Source of the DNA: Pseudomonas_T sp032052615
Lineage (GTDB): Bacteria; Pseudomonadota; Gammaproteobacteria; Pseudomonadales; Pseudomonadaceae
Direction: 5' to 3'
NCBI GenBank assembly: GCA_032052615.1
Contig: DAMBWF010000001.1
Span: forward strand, 62,001 to 126,000
Length of the DNA stretch: 64,000 nucleotides
The notes beneath the pieces were generated by a model. That model was not told where the DNA came from. It saw only the letters and a program-made list of their open reading frames with translations, and made no database searches. How positions within the stretch are numbered: the stretch's first letter is position 1; each line of letters opens with the position of its first letter. Below are positions 9,020-17,733 of this stretch, in pieces. The position numbers were made by a program, and so were the translations under genes.

Positions 9020-9239
9020 CGGCGCCCTCCCGGGGCAGGTGGGCTTGGCTGCAGTACCAGTGCCGTTGGAGGGCGAGCGCCTGGCGTTGCGGCAGGTGCA
9101 CCCCGCACGTGGCGCACCGCACCATGGGTTCGGCGTGCTCCTCCGGTGCGCGAGGGGCGGCGGCGCGAGGGGCTTTCAAGCGACGCCAGTACCAGACGGC
9201 GGCGGCGATCAGGGCGAGCCAGAACAGAAGGCGGAGCAA
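9009..9239 (-). CDS. Small membrane-anchored zinc-ribbon protein (PP0621-like)
   Basis: 76 residues. One N-terminal membrane helix (LLFWLALIAAAVWYW) is followed by a basic, Ala/Pro-rich linker and a metal-binding motif: C-x2-C (RCATCGVHLP) paired with HWYCSQAH near the C-terminus. This layout matches the small PP0621-type proteins that sit upstream of pilS in Pseudomonas. Function is unknown. The 3' end overlaps the pilS GTG, which suggests translational coupling to the kinase gene. Confidence 0.8.
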   Translation of the reverse strand: MLRLLFWLALIAAAVWYWRRLKAPRAAAPRAPEEHAEPMVRCATCGVHLPQRQALALQRHWYCSQAHLPREGAGEP

Positions 9240-9324
9240 GGCGGTGGTCTCGCGTCGGGAAACAGGCGGGCAGTTTAGCCAAGCCGGCCGCGAGCGCCCA
9301 GCGAGAGCGTCGGGCGTCGCCCAA

Positions 9325-9348
9325 GAAAAAGGAGGCTTGCGCCTCCTT
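9325..9348 (-). terminator. Intrinsic terminator of bamD
   Basis: An 8-bp stem AAGGAGGC/GCCTCCTT with a TTGC loop. The A run at 9325-9330 becomes a U tract on the minus strand, so the hairpin terminates bamD transcripts just after the gene. Confidence 0.8.
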
Positions 9349-9368
9349 CGTGGTATTGCCGATGGCGA

Positions 9369-10385
9369 TCAGTCAAAGAGGCCGAAGGTCAGGTAGCTGA
9401 ACCAGGAGCGGCCGCCATGGTGGTCATCGGCCTGCTGTCCTTCTTCGTGGCCCTCGCCCTGGTTCTCCGGCAGCAGCTCCTCCGGAATCTCTTCCTGGGC
9501 GTCCTCGTACTGCTTGATCACGTCCTGGCTGGCGCGGGTCTGGCCGGGCGGCAGCGGATCTTCGCTCTCGATCAGGCCCAGGGTGGCCTTGGCCAGCCAG
9601 GAGCGGTCATCGTCGTCGGTCTGCCGGGGGACGAACTGTCCGTCCACCAGGCTCGGGTTGTCCGGGTAGTTGAGCTTCAGGGTTTCCAGGCTGGTGGCGG
9701 CCAGGTCGTCCAGGCCCAAGTGCTGGTAGGCCTCGGTCATCACCGCCAGTCCATCGCCCACGGCCGGGCTTTCCTGGAAGTTCTCCACCACGTAGCGGCC
9801 CCGGTTGGCGGCGGCCACATAAGCCTGGCGGGTCAGGTAATAGTGAGCGACATGGATTTCATAGGCCGCCAGCAGGTTGCGCAGGTAGATCATGCGCTGC
9901 TTGGCGTCGGGGGCGTAGCGGCTGTTGGGGTAGCGGCTGGTGAGCTGGGCGAACTCGTTGTAGGAGTCGCGGGCGGCGCCCGGGTCGCGCTTGGTCATGT
10001 CCAGCGGCAGGAAGCGGGCCACCAGGCCACGATCCTGGTCGAAGGAAGCCAGGCCTTTCAGGTAGTAGGCGTAATCGACGTTGGCATGCTGTGGGTGAAG
10101 GCGGATGAAGCGCTCGGCGGCGGCCTTGGCGGCCTCGGGCTCGGCGTTCTTGTAGTTGGCGTAGATCAGTTCCAGCTGGGCCTGCTCGGCGTAGCGACCG
10201 AACGGGTAGCGCGATTCGAGCGCCTTGAGCTTGGCGACGGCGCTGGTGTAGCTCTTGGTATCCAGGTCGGCCTGCGCCTGCTGGTACAACTCGGCCTCGC
10301 TCAGGTTCTCGTCCACCACTTCCTTGGACGAGCAGGCGGCGGTGAGGGCGAGGATGGCGATCAGCAGCAGGTGTTTCACATGCAT
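9369..10385 (-). CDS. bamD: BamD, outer-membrane assembly lipoprotein (ComL)
   Basis: 338 residues. Lipoprotein signal peptide with lipobox LTAAC and lipidated C18. A run of TPR-like helices follows (SEAELYQQAQADLDTKSY, then SRYPFGRYAEQAQLELIYANYK and RFIRLHPQHANVDYAYYLKGL), the standard BamD fold, about residues 28-250. The C-terminal extension is acidic and low in complexity, ending in histidine/aspartate-rich sequence and SYLTFGLFD; such a tail is common in Pseudomonas BamD. It is an essential subunit of the BAM complex inserting beta-barrel proteins in the outer membrane, and is divergent from rluD as in other gammaproteobacteria. Confidence 0.94.
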   Translation of the reverse strand: MHVKHLLLIAILALTAACSSKEVVDENLSEAELYQQAQADLDTKSYTSAVAKLKALESRYPFGRYAEQAQLELIYANYKNAEPEAAKAAAERFIRLHPQHANVDYAYYLKGLASFDQDRGLVARFLPLDMTKRDPGAARDSYNEFAQLTSRYPNSRYAPDAKQRMIYLRNLLAAYEIHVAHYYLTRQAYVAAANRGRYVVENFQESPAVGDGLAVMTEAYQHLGLDDLAATSLETLKLNYPDNPSLVDGQFVPRQTDDDDRSWLAKATLGLIESEDPLPPGQTRASQDVIKQYEDAQEEIPEELLPENQGEGHEEGQQADDHHGGRSWFSYLTFGLFD

Positions 10386-10433
10386 GGCGGCTTGCGTCCT
10401 GTGGACGGCTGGCTGTCTCGGGCGGAGCCGTCC

Positions 10434-10442
10434 TGTTATGAT
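10434..10442 (+). promoter_or_regulatory. Putative extended -10 promoter for rluD-pgeF
   Basis: TGTTATGAT is a TGn extended -10 with a TATGAT hexamer, 87 bases before the rluD ATG in the bamD/rluD divergent region. There is no good -35 hexamer, which extended -10 promoters can tolerate. Assignment is by motif only. Confidence 0.45.
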
Positions 10443-10529
10443 GGGCGCCCCGGTTCGCCCGGGACAAAGACGCCGTATTTAACCACAAGCGCGCAGCCGA
10501 AACCAAAGGCTCCGCCCCGCCTCCCGAGC

Positions 10530-11504
10530 ATGTCCCAGATCACTAAGCAGGCTATCCGACTTCGCGCCGAAGTCCCTTACGAACTGGGCGGCCAACGCCT
10601 CGACCAGATCGCCGCGCAGCTTTTCGACGAGCATTCGCGCTCGCGCCTGTCCGCCTGGATCAAGGAGGGGCAACTCACGGTCGACGGCGAGGCGAGGCGA
10701 CCGCGCGACGTGGTCCACGGGGGCGCGGTGCTGGCCCTGGAGACCGAGATCGAAGCCCAGGGCGAGTGGAAGGCCCAGGACATCGCCCTGAACATCGTTC
10801 ATGAGGACGACCATCTCCTGGTGCTGGACAAGCCGGCCGGGCTGGTGGTCCATCCGGCCGCCGGGCACGCCGACGGCACCTTGCTGAACGCCCTGCTGCA
10901 TCATGTACCGGACCTGGTGAACGTCCCGCGCGCGGGCATCGTCCACCGCCTGGACAAGGACACCACCGGCCTGATGGTGGTGGCCAAGACCCTGGAGGCC
11001 CATACCCGCCTGGTCGCCCAGCTCCAGGCGCGCACCGTCAGCCGCGTCTACGAGGCCATCGTGATCGGCGTGATCACCGCTGGCGGCAAGATCGAGGCCC
11101 CCATCGGCCGCAGTTCCCAGCAACGCCAGCGCATGGCGGTGGTCGCCGGTGGCAAGCCCGCGATCACCCACTACCGCGTGCTGGAACGCTTCCGCTCTCA
11201 CACCCATACCCGGGTCAAGCTGGAGACCGGGCGCACCCACCAGATTCGCGTCCACATGAGCCATATCGGTTATCCGCTGGTGGGCGACCCCGTCTATGCT
11301 GGCCGCTTCCGCATCCCGCCCGCCGCGAATCCCTCCCTGGTTCAGCAATTGAAGGAATTCCCCCGCCAGGCCCTGCACGCCCGTTTCCTCGAGCTGGATC
11401 ACCCGGCGACGGGGCAACGGATGAAATGGGAGTCGCCCCTGCCGGAGGACTTCACCTGGCTGCTCAGCCTGCTGCGCCAGGACCGCGAGGCATTCGTCGG
11501 GTGA
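10530..11504 (+). CDS. rluD: RluD, 23S rRNA pseudouridine synthase
   Basis: 324 residues. N-terminal S4 RNA-binding domain (about 20-80) and a catalytic domain with HRLDKDTTGLMVVAK, where D142 is the catalytic aspartate; also TGRTHQIRVHMSHIGYPLVGDPVYAGR. It makes pseudouridines in helix 69 of 23S rRNA (positions 1911, 1915 and 1917 in E. coli). The frame is open far upstream through bamD antisense sequence, but the S4 domain starts with MSQITKQAIRLRAEVP at 10530, just past the bamD promoter region. The stop overlaps the GTG of pgeF. Confidence 0.95.
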   Translation: MSQITKQAIRLRAEVPYELGGQRLDQIAAQLFDEHSRSRLSAWIKEGQLTVDGEARRPRDVVHGGAVLALETEIEAQGEWKAQDIALNIVHEDDHLLVLDKPAGLVVHPAAGHADGTLLNALLHHVPDLVNVPRAGIVHRLDKDTTGLMVVAKTLEAHTRLVAQLQARTVSRVYEAIVIGVITAGGKIEAPIGRSSQQRQRMAVVAGGKPAITHYRVLERFRSHTHTRVKLETGRTHQIRVHMSHIGYPLVGDPVYAGRFRIPPAANPSLVQQLKEFPRQALHARFLELDHPATGQRMKWESPLPEDFTWLLSLLRQDREAFVG

Positions 11505-12247
11505 TCGCGGGTGTTCCGCACCCCGACTGGCTGATCCCCGACTGGCCGGCCCCGGCGCGGGTCCGCGCCTGCGTGACGACCCGCGCCGGCGGTGTCAGCG
11601 AGCCACCGTTCGATACCTTCAACCTGGGCGATCATGTCGAGGATGCGTCCGCGGCGGTGGCCGCCAACCGGGCGCGCCTCCGTGATCGCCTCGGCTGCCG
11701 GCCGGCCTGGCTGCGGCAGGTCCATGGCACGCGAGTGGCGCGGGCGTGCGCCGACGAGGTGGCGGAGGCCGACGCCAGTTGGAGCGATGCGCCGGGCGTC
11801 GCCAGCGCCGTGCTCACCGCCGACTGCCTGCCGGTGTTGTTCTGCGATCGCCAAGGGCGCCGGGTCGCCGCGGCCCATGCCGGATGGCGTGGCCTCGCCG
11901 GGGGCGTGCTGGAGGCGACCTGGCGGGCCTTGGCCTTCGACCCGGAAGAGACCCTGGCCTGGCTCGGCCCGGCCATCGGCCCGACGGCCTTCGAGGTCGG
12001 CGCCGAAGTGCGCGAGGCCTTCCTGGCCCACGACCCGGCCTGCGGCGAGGCCTTCGGGCCGAGCGTCAATCCCGGGCGCTACATGGCCGACCTCTACCGC
12101 CTCGCCCGGCTCCGGCTGAACGCCCTCGGCGTCACGGCCGTATACGGCGGCGGGTACTGCACGTACCACGACGCGCGGTTCTACTCCTATCGACGCGCGT
12201 CGCGCACCGGCCGTTTCGCCTCGTTGATCTGGCTGAGCGGCGAGTAG
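11501..12247 (+). CDS. pgeF: PgeF/YfiH, multicopper-oxidase-like (laccase domain) peptidoglycan-editing protein
   Basis: 248 residues from GTG 11501, whose GTGA overlaps the rluD stop. The family metal site is visible: H75 (RQVHGT), C109 (LTADCLPVLF) and H126 (AHAGWRG), with CTYHDARFYSYRR near the C-terminus. Members have been called polyphenol oxidase or purine nucleoside phosphorylase; E. coli YfiH (PgeF) removes wrongly incorporated amino acids from UDP-MurNAc precursors. The rluD-yfiH-clpB order is conserved from E. coli to Pseudomonas. Confidence 0.9.
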   Translation: MIAGVPHPDWLIPDWPAPARVRACVTTRAGGVSEPPFDTFNLGDHVEDASAAVAANRARLRDRLGCRPAWLRQVHGTRVARACADEVAEADASWSDAPGVASAVLTADCLPVLFCDRQGRRVAAAHAGWRGLAGGVLEATWRALAFDPEETLAWLGPAIGPTAFEVGAEVREAFLAHDPACGEAFGPSVNPGRYMADLYRLARLRLNALGVTAVYGGGYCTYHDARFYSYRRASRTGRFASLIWLSGE

Positions 12248-12271
12248 TCGCGGTGCGATCCTCCCGGCGCC

Positions 12272-12299
12272 CTTGAACCGCCCGAAAACGACCTCATCT
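12272..12299 (+). promoter_or_regulatory. Putative sigma-32 (RpoH) heat-shock promoter of clpB
   Basis: CTTGAA at 12272-12277 and CCTCATCT at 12292-12299 match the sigma-32 consensus CTTGAAA...CCCCATNT, with a single mismatch in the -10 part and 13 bases after the seventh -35 position. It lies 76 bases upstream of clpB, a classical heat-shock gene. Confidence 0.75.
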
Positions 12300-12374
12300 A
12301 ACCTGTCATCTCGGCGGGTCTTTCGTGTGTGGACGCTCATTGTCCGGCCCGCTCTCTTAAAGGAAGGGTGAACC

Positions 12375-14939
12375 ATGCGAATCGATCGTTTGACCAGCAA
12401 GCTGCAACTGGCGCTTTCGGATGCCCAGTCCCTGGCGGTCGGCCACGACCACGCGGCCATCGAGCCATTGCACGTGCTCCAGGCCCTGCTGGACCAGCAG
12501 GGAGGCTCCATCCGCCCCCTGCTGATGCAGGTGGGCTTCGATATTCCGGCGCTACGGCAGGCGCTGACCAAGGAAATCGACCAACTGCCGAAAATCCAGA
12601 ACCCCACCGGCGACGTCAACCTGTCCCAGGACCTGGCGCGCCTGCTGAACCAGGCGGACCGCCTGGCTCAGCAGAAGGGGGACCAGTTCATTTCCAGCGA
12701 GCTGGTCCTGCTCGCCGCCATGGACGAACAGACCCGCCTGGGCAAGCTGCTGCTGGCCCAGGGCGTGTCGAAGAAAGCCCTGGAGAACGCCATCGCCAAC
12801 CTGCGCGGCGGCCAGGCGGTCAACGACCCCAACGCCGAGGAATCCCGCCAAGCCCTGGACAAGTACACCGTCGACCTCACCAAGCGCGCCGAGGAGGGCA
12901 AGCTGGACCCGGTGATCGGACGCGACGACGAGATCCGCCGCACCATCCAGGTCCTGCAACGCCGCACCAAGAACAACCCGGTCCTGATTGGCGAGCCCGG
13001 CGTGGGCAAGACCGCCATCGCCGAGGGCCTGGCCCAGCGCATCGTCAACGGCGAAGTGCCGGATGGCTTGAAGGACAAGCGCCTGCTGGCCCTGGACATG
13101 GGCGCCCTGATCGCCGGCGCCAAGTTCCGGGGCGAGTTCGAGGAGCGCCTGAAAGCGGTGCTCAACGAGCTGGGCAAGCAGGAAGGGCGGATCATCCTGT
13201 TCATCGACGAGTTGCACACCATGGTCGGCGCCGGCAAGGCCGAAGGCGCCATGGACGCCGGCAACATGCTCAAGCCGGCCCTGGCCCGGGGCGAGCTGCA
13301 TTGCGTCGGCGCCACCACCCTGGACGAGTACCGCCAATACATCGAGAAGGACGCGGCCCTTGAGCGACGCTTCCAGAAAGTGCTGGTAGACGAGCCCAGC
13401 GAGGAGGACACCATCGCCATCCTGCGCGGCCTCAAGGAGCGCTACGAGGTGCACCACAAGGTCACCATCACCGACGGTGCCATCATCGCCGCGGCGAAGC
13501 TGTCGCACCGCTATATCACCGACCGGCAACTGCCGGACAAGGCCATCGACCTGATCGACGAGGCCGCCAGCCGCATCCGCATGGAAATCGATTCCAAGCC
13601 CGAGGCCCTGGATCGCTTGGATCGTCGGCTGATCCAGCTCAAGGTCGAGCGCGAGGCGCTGAAGAAGGAGGAGGACGAGGCCGCCCGGAAACGCCTGGCC
13701 AAGCTGGAAGAGGACATCGACAAGCTGCAGAAGGAATACGCCGACCTGGAAGAGGTCTGGAAATCCGAGAAGGCGGAAGTGCAAGGCTCGGCCCAGTTGC
13801 AGCAACGGATCGAGCAGGCCAAGACCGAACTCGAGGCGGCGCGTCGCAAGGGCGACCTCAACCGCATGGCGGAGCTGCAATACGGCGTGATCCCGGACTT
13901 GGAGCGCAGCCTGCAGATGGTCGATCAGCATGGCAAGCCGGAGAACCAGCTACTGCGCAACAAGGTGACCGACGAGGAAATCGCCGAGGTGGTATCCAAG
14001 TGGACCGGCATCCCGGTGAGCAAGATGCTCGAAGGGGAGCGGGACAAGCTGCTGCGCATGGAGGAGGCGCTGCACACACGTGTCATCGGCCAGGACGAGG
14101 CGGTGGTGGCGGTGGCCAACGCGGTGCGGCGTTCACGGGCCGGCCTGGCCGACCCGAACCGGCCGAGCGGTTCCTTCCTGTTCCTCGGGCCGACCGGGGT
14201 CGGCAAGACCGAGCTGTGCAAGGCCCTCGCGGAGTTTCTCTTCGATACCGAGGAGGCGATGGTGCGCATCGACATGTCGGAGTTCATGGAGAAGCACTCC
14301 GTGGCTCGCCTGATCGGCGCGCCGCCCGGCTACGTGGGCTACGAGGAGGGCGGCTACCTGACCGAGGCGGTGCGGCGCCGCCCCTATGCGGTGATCCTGC
14401 TGGACGAAGTGGAAAAGGCCCACCCGGACGTCTTCAACATCCTCCTGCAGGTGCTGGACGACGGCCGCCTCACCGACAGCCAGGGGCGTACTGTGGACTT
14501 CCGCAACGCCGTGGTGGTGATGACTTCCAACCTGGGTTCGGCGCAGATCCAGGAGCTGGTGGGCGACCACGAGGCCCAGCGCGCGGCGGTCATGGACGCG
14601 GTGAGCAGCCATTTCCGGCCGGAGTTCATCAACCGGATCGACGAAGTCGTGGTATTCGAGCCCCTGGGACGTGAGCAGATCGCCGGCATCGCGGACATTC
14701 AGTTGCGGCGCCTGCGTTCGCGGCTGGTGGAGCGCGAGCTCAACCTGGAGATGAGTAGCGAGGCGATGGATAAGCTGATCGCCATCGGCTACGACCCGGT
14801 TTATGGCGCGCGGCCACTGAAACGGGCGATCCAGCGCTGGATCGAGAACCCACTGGCGCAACTGATCCTCGGCGGGCGCTTCACCCCGGGCAGCACCGTC
14901 AAGGCCCGCGTGGAGGGCGAGGACATCGTCTTCGACTAA
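12375..14939 (+). CDS. clpB: ClpB, ATP-dependent protein disaggregase
   Basis: 854 residues, normal length. Clp N domain 1-145; first AAA+ module with Walker A GEPGVGKT at 206-213; a charged coiled-coil middle domain about 400-525 (repeated E/K/R heptads); second AAA+ module with Walker A GPTGVGKT, the sequence GAPPGYVGYEEGGYL of the pore loop, and a D2-small domain ending in YGARPLKRAIQRWIENPLA. The M-domain and lack of a ClpP-binding IGF loop mark ClpB rather than ClpA. With DnaK/DnaJ/GrpE it extracts proteins from aggregates. It has AAGGAAGGG upstream of the ATG, a heat-shock promoter and its own terminator. Confidence 0.97.
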   Translation: MRIDRLTSKLQLALSDAQSLAVGHDHAAIEPLHVLQALLDQQGGSIRPLLMQVGFDIPALRQALTKEIDQLPKIQNPTGDVNLSQDLARLLNQADRLAQQKGDQFISSELVLLAAMDEQTRLGKLLLAQGVSKKALENAIANLRGGQAVNDPNAEESRQALDKYTVDLTKRAEEGKLDPVIGRDDEIRRTIQVLQRRTKNNPVLIGEPGVGKTAIAEGLAQRIVNGEVPDGLKDKRLLALDMGALIAGAKFRGEFEERLKAVLNELGKQEGRIILFIDELHTMVGAGKAEGAMDAGNMLKPALARGELHCVGATTLDEYRQYIEKDAALERRFQKVLVDEPSEEDTIAILRGLKERYEVHHKVTITDGAIIAAAKLSHRYITDRQLPDKAIDLIDEAASRIRMEIDSKPEALDRLDRRLIQLKVEREALKKEEDEAARKRLAKLEEDIDKLQKEYADLEEVWKSEKAEVQGSAQLQQRIEQAKTELEAARRKGDLNRMAELQYGVIPDLERSLQMVDQHGKPENQLLRNKVTDEEIAEVVSKWTGIPVSKMLEGERDKLLRMEEALHTRVIGQDEAVVAVANAVRRSRAGLADPNRPSGSFLFLGPTGVGKTELCKALAEFLFDTEEAMVRIDMSEFMEKHSVARLIGAPPGYVGYEEGGYLTEAVRRRPYAVILLDEVEKAHPDVFNILLQVLDDGRLTDSQGRTVDFRNAVVVMTSNLGSAQIQELVGDHEAQRAAVMDAVSSHFRPEFINRIDEVVVFEPLGREQIAGIADIQLRRLRSRLVERELNLEMSSEAMDKLIAIGYDPVYGARPLKRAIQRWIENPLAQLILGGRFTPGSTVKARVEGEDIVFD

Positions 14940-14954
14940 GAAAGGCTCTCCTGG

Positions 14955-14978
14955 AAACCCCGCTTCGGCGGGGTTTTT
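14955..14978 (+). terminator. Intrinsic terminator of clpB
   Basis: A 9-bp stem AAACCCCGC/GCGGGGTTT closed by the stable TTCG tetraloop, followed by T residues, 15 bases after the clpB stop. Confidence 0.9.
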
Positions 14979-15014
14979 CATGGGCCTCGGAAACTGGCGG
15001 ACCGGGTGTCGGAC

Positions 15015-17228
15015 TCAGGATGGGACGCGGCCACGCCCGGCGAGGCGCCTGAGGGCGCGCAGGATGGCCTCCAGCGCACGGTCCATCAAGGGCGTCTCGC
15101 GACGTTCCGGCAGCCGGCGGACGCGGCCGCTGGTCATGTCCGAGGCCAGGCGCTCCACGGACTTGACCGCGACCCGCTGGCCAGCCTGGTCGACGAACAT
15201 GCAGTTGCGGCTGGTGGGGCTGAACCAGGACAGCTTGAGCACGCGGGCGGGGTGTTCGTCGGTGAACTCGAACCAGGTCCCGAACTCCACGGTTTTCAGC
15301 GTTTCCATCAGGCGCTCGGCCTCGGGCGTCAGGGTGTCCGAGCCGACTCCGACGGGGCTGTCATGCCAGGGCGCGGGGTGATCGGCCACGACAGCGGCCG
15401 ACGACTCCCCCGGAGGCGGCGAGACGGGGGCTCCCGGTTTTTCCCGCAAGGCTTGGAGCTGGCGACGGATGTCGTCCTCGTGGTGATGGCCCAGGGCTTC
15501 CAGACCTTCGCGCAGGCATTCGAACAACCGCGGCCGCAGCGTCCGGGCGCGCGCTTCGTCCGCCTCGCCGAGAGGCCCATCGATCCAGGCCAGGTCCCGC
15601 GCCGCCTGGGCGGCCTGGCGCCACGCGTCGCCCTGCTCGCCCTGGCGCAGTTGGGCGAAGACCAGTACATCAGCCCAGGCCGTCTGCAAGAAGGCGCGGA
15701 CCTCCGCCCCGCAGGGATGGGTCTTCAGAATGTCCTCCAGGCAGCCCGCCGCCGCGCGGCGAGCTTCTTGCAGCCGGTCGCGGCCCTTGACCGCCTCCAC
15801 CGCCCGGCGCTCCCGCAGGGCGACACGGTGGGCGATCACCGCGACGCCTGACTCGAAGTCCGCCAGCAGCCGCACATACAACGAGGCATCGCTCGCCTCG
15901 TCCTGGATGATCTGGGTCACGGTGGCCTTCATGCGCGCCACCAGATCCGGCGCATCGCCGTACAGGGTTCCCGCCTGGGCCATGGCATCCAGCAGGCGTC
16001 GCGCCGGATGTGTCGGTTCGGTGAACAGGGCGTCGTCCTGCAGCGCCAGCCGCAAGTAAGGGGTATGCAGGTGGGACAGCACGGTCTTGCAGCGGTCCGG
16101 CAGGCCGTCGTCGTCGAGGATGAAATCGAAGAGCATGCCGATCAGGTCGATCACGTCGGCCTGCCGGTTTTCCAGCCCACGCGGGCGGTCCGTATCGGTG
16201 TCCCGTTCCAAGTGCTCACCCAGGCTCCGTTTGAACCCGTCGACCGGCTGTGGCTGATCCAGGCGAGGCGATAATTCCCGTGCGGCGTCGCGTTGCAGGC
16301 GATCGAGCGTATCCAGCAGTTCGGCCTGGCTGTAAGTGCTTGCGGCATGGGCGGGCGTCAGGCGGGCGATGCTGTGGGCATGCCCGGGTAGCACGATGTC
16401 TCGGTCCTGTTGGCGACATTGCGCCAGCAGCGAGGCGAGATGATCGAGCAGGTCATCCGGGGCGTCGTCGCGTGGCATCAAGGCGTGCGGGTGGGCCGAA
16501 GGCGTCGCGCGCCCGGGACGGGACGGGCCGCCCGGCGAGCCGGCGACATGCTTCAGGTCCGGCAGCACGCCGGCTTCGACCAGCGACTGGTTCAGGGCGC
16601 CGTACAGGGGCTCCAGCTCCTCCATCACGTACCGGTCGAAGAGCGTGTAGAGCACGTGTTTGATACGCGGAGGGCGTGGCTCGGCCGCCAAGGCTTCGCG
16701 AAAGGACTCGGCGATGGCCCGGGGCGAGAAGGGCCCCGGCCCGGCCCCCATCCTGTCGGCCTGCAAGGTCGCGAGGCGGCGCTCCAGCACGGGCAAGACC
16801 TGGGCACAGCGGGCCTCGGCCTTGCCGACCATGTCGTTCACCCACAGGGTTTCCTCGTACACCTCATCGGGCACCAGCGCCATTCGGGCGGCATCCAGCG
16901 CCATGGGCAAGGACACGTCGAGGGGCGCGTCGAAGCGGCGGGCGATGAGCTGGTGGTAAAGGCGTTCGATCTGCCCGCGCTGGCGGCGCAGGTCGCGCAT
17001 GCTGTCGAAGAACAGCGCTTGCACCTGATTGTTCTCGGCCTTCTCGGCGCAATCGAACAGGGTGTCGTCGACCTGCGCGAACACCTCGTCAAGGTGATCG
17101 GCCAGGCGATTCATCAATATCTGCCGACAGATCTGCAACCGTTCGTCCAGGCGCGGCCGGATATGCCGGCCCGCGACGATGGAAGCGGAGGGGCGGGAAA
17201 GGGAGGAGGGTTCTTCCTGGTCACTCAT
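15015..17228 (-). CDS. DUF1631 family protein, copy 1
   Basis: 737 residues, cytoplasmic, with no signal or membrane segment. It is mostly predicted helical and begins with the family hallmark region (DDTLFDCAEKAENNQVQALFFDSMRDLRRQRGQIERLYHQLI). The central core ADVIDLIGMLFDFILDDDGLPDRCK and HPARRLLDAMAQAG is shared with the second copy at 32479-34782. A C-terminal beta-rich stretch begins VEFGTWFEFTDEHPARVLKLSWFSP. Some databases label such proteins thymidine phosphorylase; I see no support for that. Function is unknown. It converges on clpB and diverges from the tRNA promoter. Confidence 0.85.
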   Translation of the reverse strand: MSDQEEPSSLSRPSASIVAGRHIRPRLDERLQICRQILMNRLADHLDEVFAQVDDTLFDCAEKAENNQVQALFFDSMRDLRRQRGQIERLYHQLIARRFDAPLDVSLPMALDAARMALVPDEVYEETLWVNDMVGKAEARCAQVLPVLERRLATLQADRMGAGPGPFSPRAIAESFREALAAEPRPPRIKHVLYTLFDRYVMEELEPLYGALNQSLVEAGVLPDLKHVAGSPGGPSRPGRATPSAHPHALMPRDDAPDDLLDHLASLLAQCRQQDRDIVLPGHAHSIARLTPAHAASTYSQAELLDTLDRLQRDAARELSPRLDQPQPVDGFKRSLGEHLERDTDTDRPRGLENRQADVIDLIGMLFDFILDDDGLPDRCKTVLSHLHTPYLRLALQDDALFTEPTHPARRLLDAMAQAGTLYGDAPDLVARMKATVTQIIQDEASDASLYVRLLADFESGVAVIAHRVALRERRAVEAVKGRDRLQEARRAAAGCLEDILKTHPCGAEVRAFLQTAWADVLVFAQLRQGEQGDAWRQAAQAARDLAWIDGPLGEADEARARTLRPRLFECLREGLEALGHHHEDDIRRQLQALREKPGAPVSPPPGESSAAVVADHPAPWHDSPVGVGSDTLTPEAERLMETLKTVEFGTWFEFTDEHPARVLKLSWFSPTSRNCMFVDQAGQRVAVKSVERLASDMTSGRVRRLPERRETPLMDRALEAILRALRRLAGRGRVPS

Positions 17229-17343
17229 GGACTACCGGGCCGGCGCTATGCGCGCGGATACATCCTGTGAGGGTGTCGTGGGCGCACGATATAGCAGACG
17301 ACCAGACGACTCAAAGCCTTGTGAGGAATCGCTTTTCGAAGGG

Positions 17344-17371
17344 TTGACAGATGACGGCGGACCCGTAAAAT
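17344..17371 (+). promoter_or_regulatory. Strong sigma-70 promoter of the tRNA operon
   Basis: TTGACA (17344-17349), a 16-base spacer, then TAAAAT (17366-17371). It is followed by the GC-rich discriminator GGCGCGCC, typical of stable-RNA promoters under stringent control. The first tRNA begins 60 bases downstream. Confidence 0.88.
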
Positions 17372-17431
17372 GGCGCGCCTCTGATGCGGGAATCCCTGGT
17401 GATACCCGCGAAGAGCATGGAAGTGCAACGT

Positions 17432-17507
<76 letters not shown>

Positions 17508-17515
17508 ACTTCCAG

Positions 17516-17592
17516 CGGGGTATAGCGCAGTCCGGTAGCGCGCCTGCTTTGGGAGCAGGATGTCGGGAGTTCGAATCTCTCTACCCCGACCA
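17516..17592 (+). tRNA. tRNA-Pro (TGG)
   Basis: 77 nt with encoded CCA. Acceptor CGGGGTA/TACCCCG, anticodon stem CCTGC/GCAGG, anticodon TGG at 17550-17552, T loop AGTTCGAATCT. Confidence 0.97.
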
Positions 17593-17601
17593 ATCAATGC
17601 C

Positions 17602-17677
17602 GGGTCGTTAGCTCAGTCGGTAGAGCAGTTGGCTTTTAACCAATTGGTCGTAGGTTCGAATCCTACACGACCCACCA
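17602..17677 (+). tRNA. tRNA-Lys (TTT)
   Basis: 76 nt with encoded CCA. Acceptor GGGTCGT/ACGACCC, anticodon TTT at 17635-17637 in CTTTTAA, T loop GGTTCGAATCC. It is last in the operon. In P. aeruginosa the tRNA-Lys of the equivalent Asn-Pro-Lys operon is an attachment site for PAPI-1/pKLC102-type elements; here the following sequence is a normal terminator. Confidence 0.97.
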
Positions 17678-17700
17678 TATTACCTTCCTCGGAAGGTCGT

Positions 17701-17733
17701 GAAGCCCGGTCGCCCATGGCGCCGGGCTTTTTC
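17701..17733 (+). terminator. Intrinsic terminator of the tRNA operon
   Basis: AAGCCCGG (17702-17709) pairs with CCGGGCTT (17722-17729) and is followed by a T tract, 24 bases after tRNA-Lys. Confidence 0.88.
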
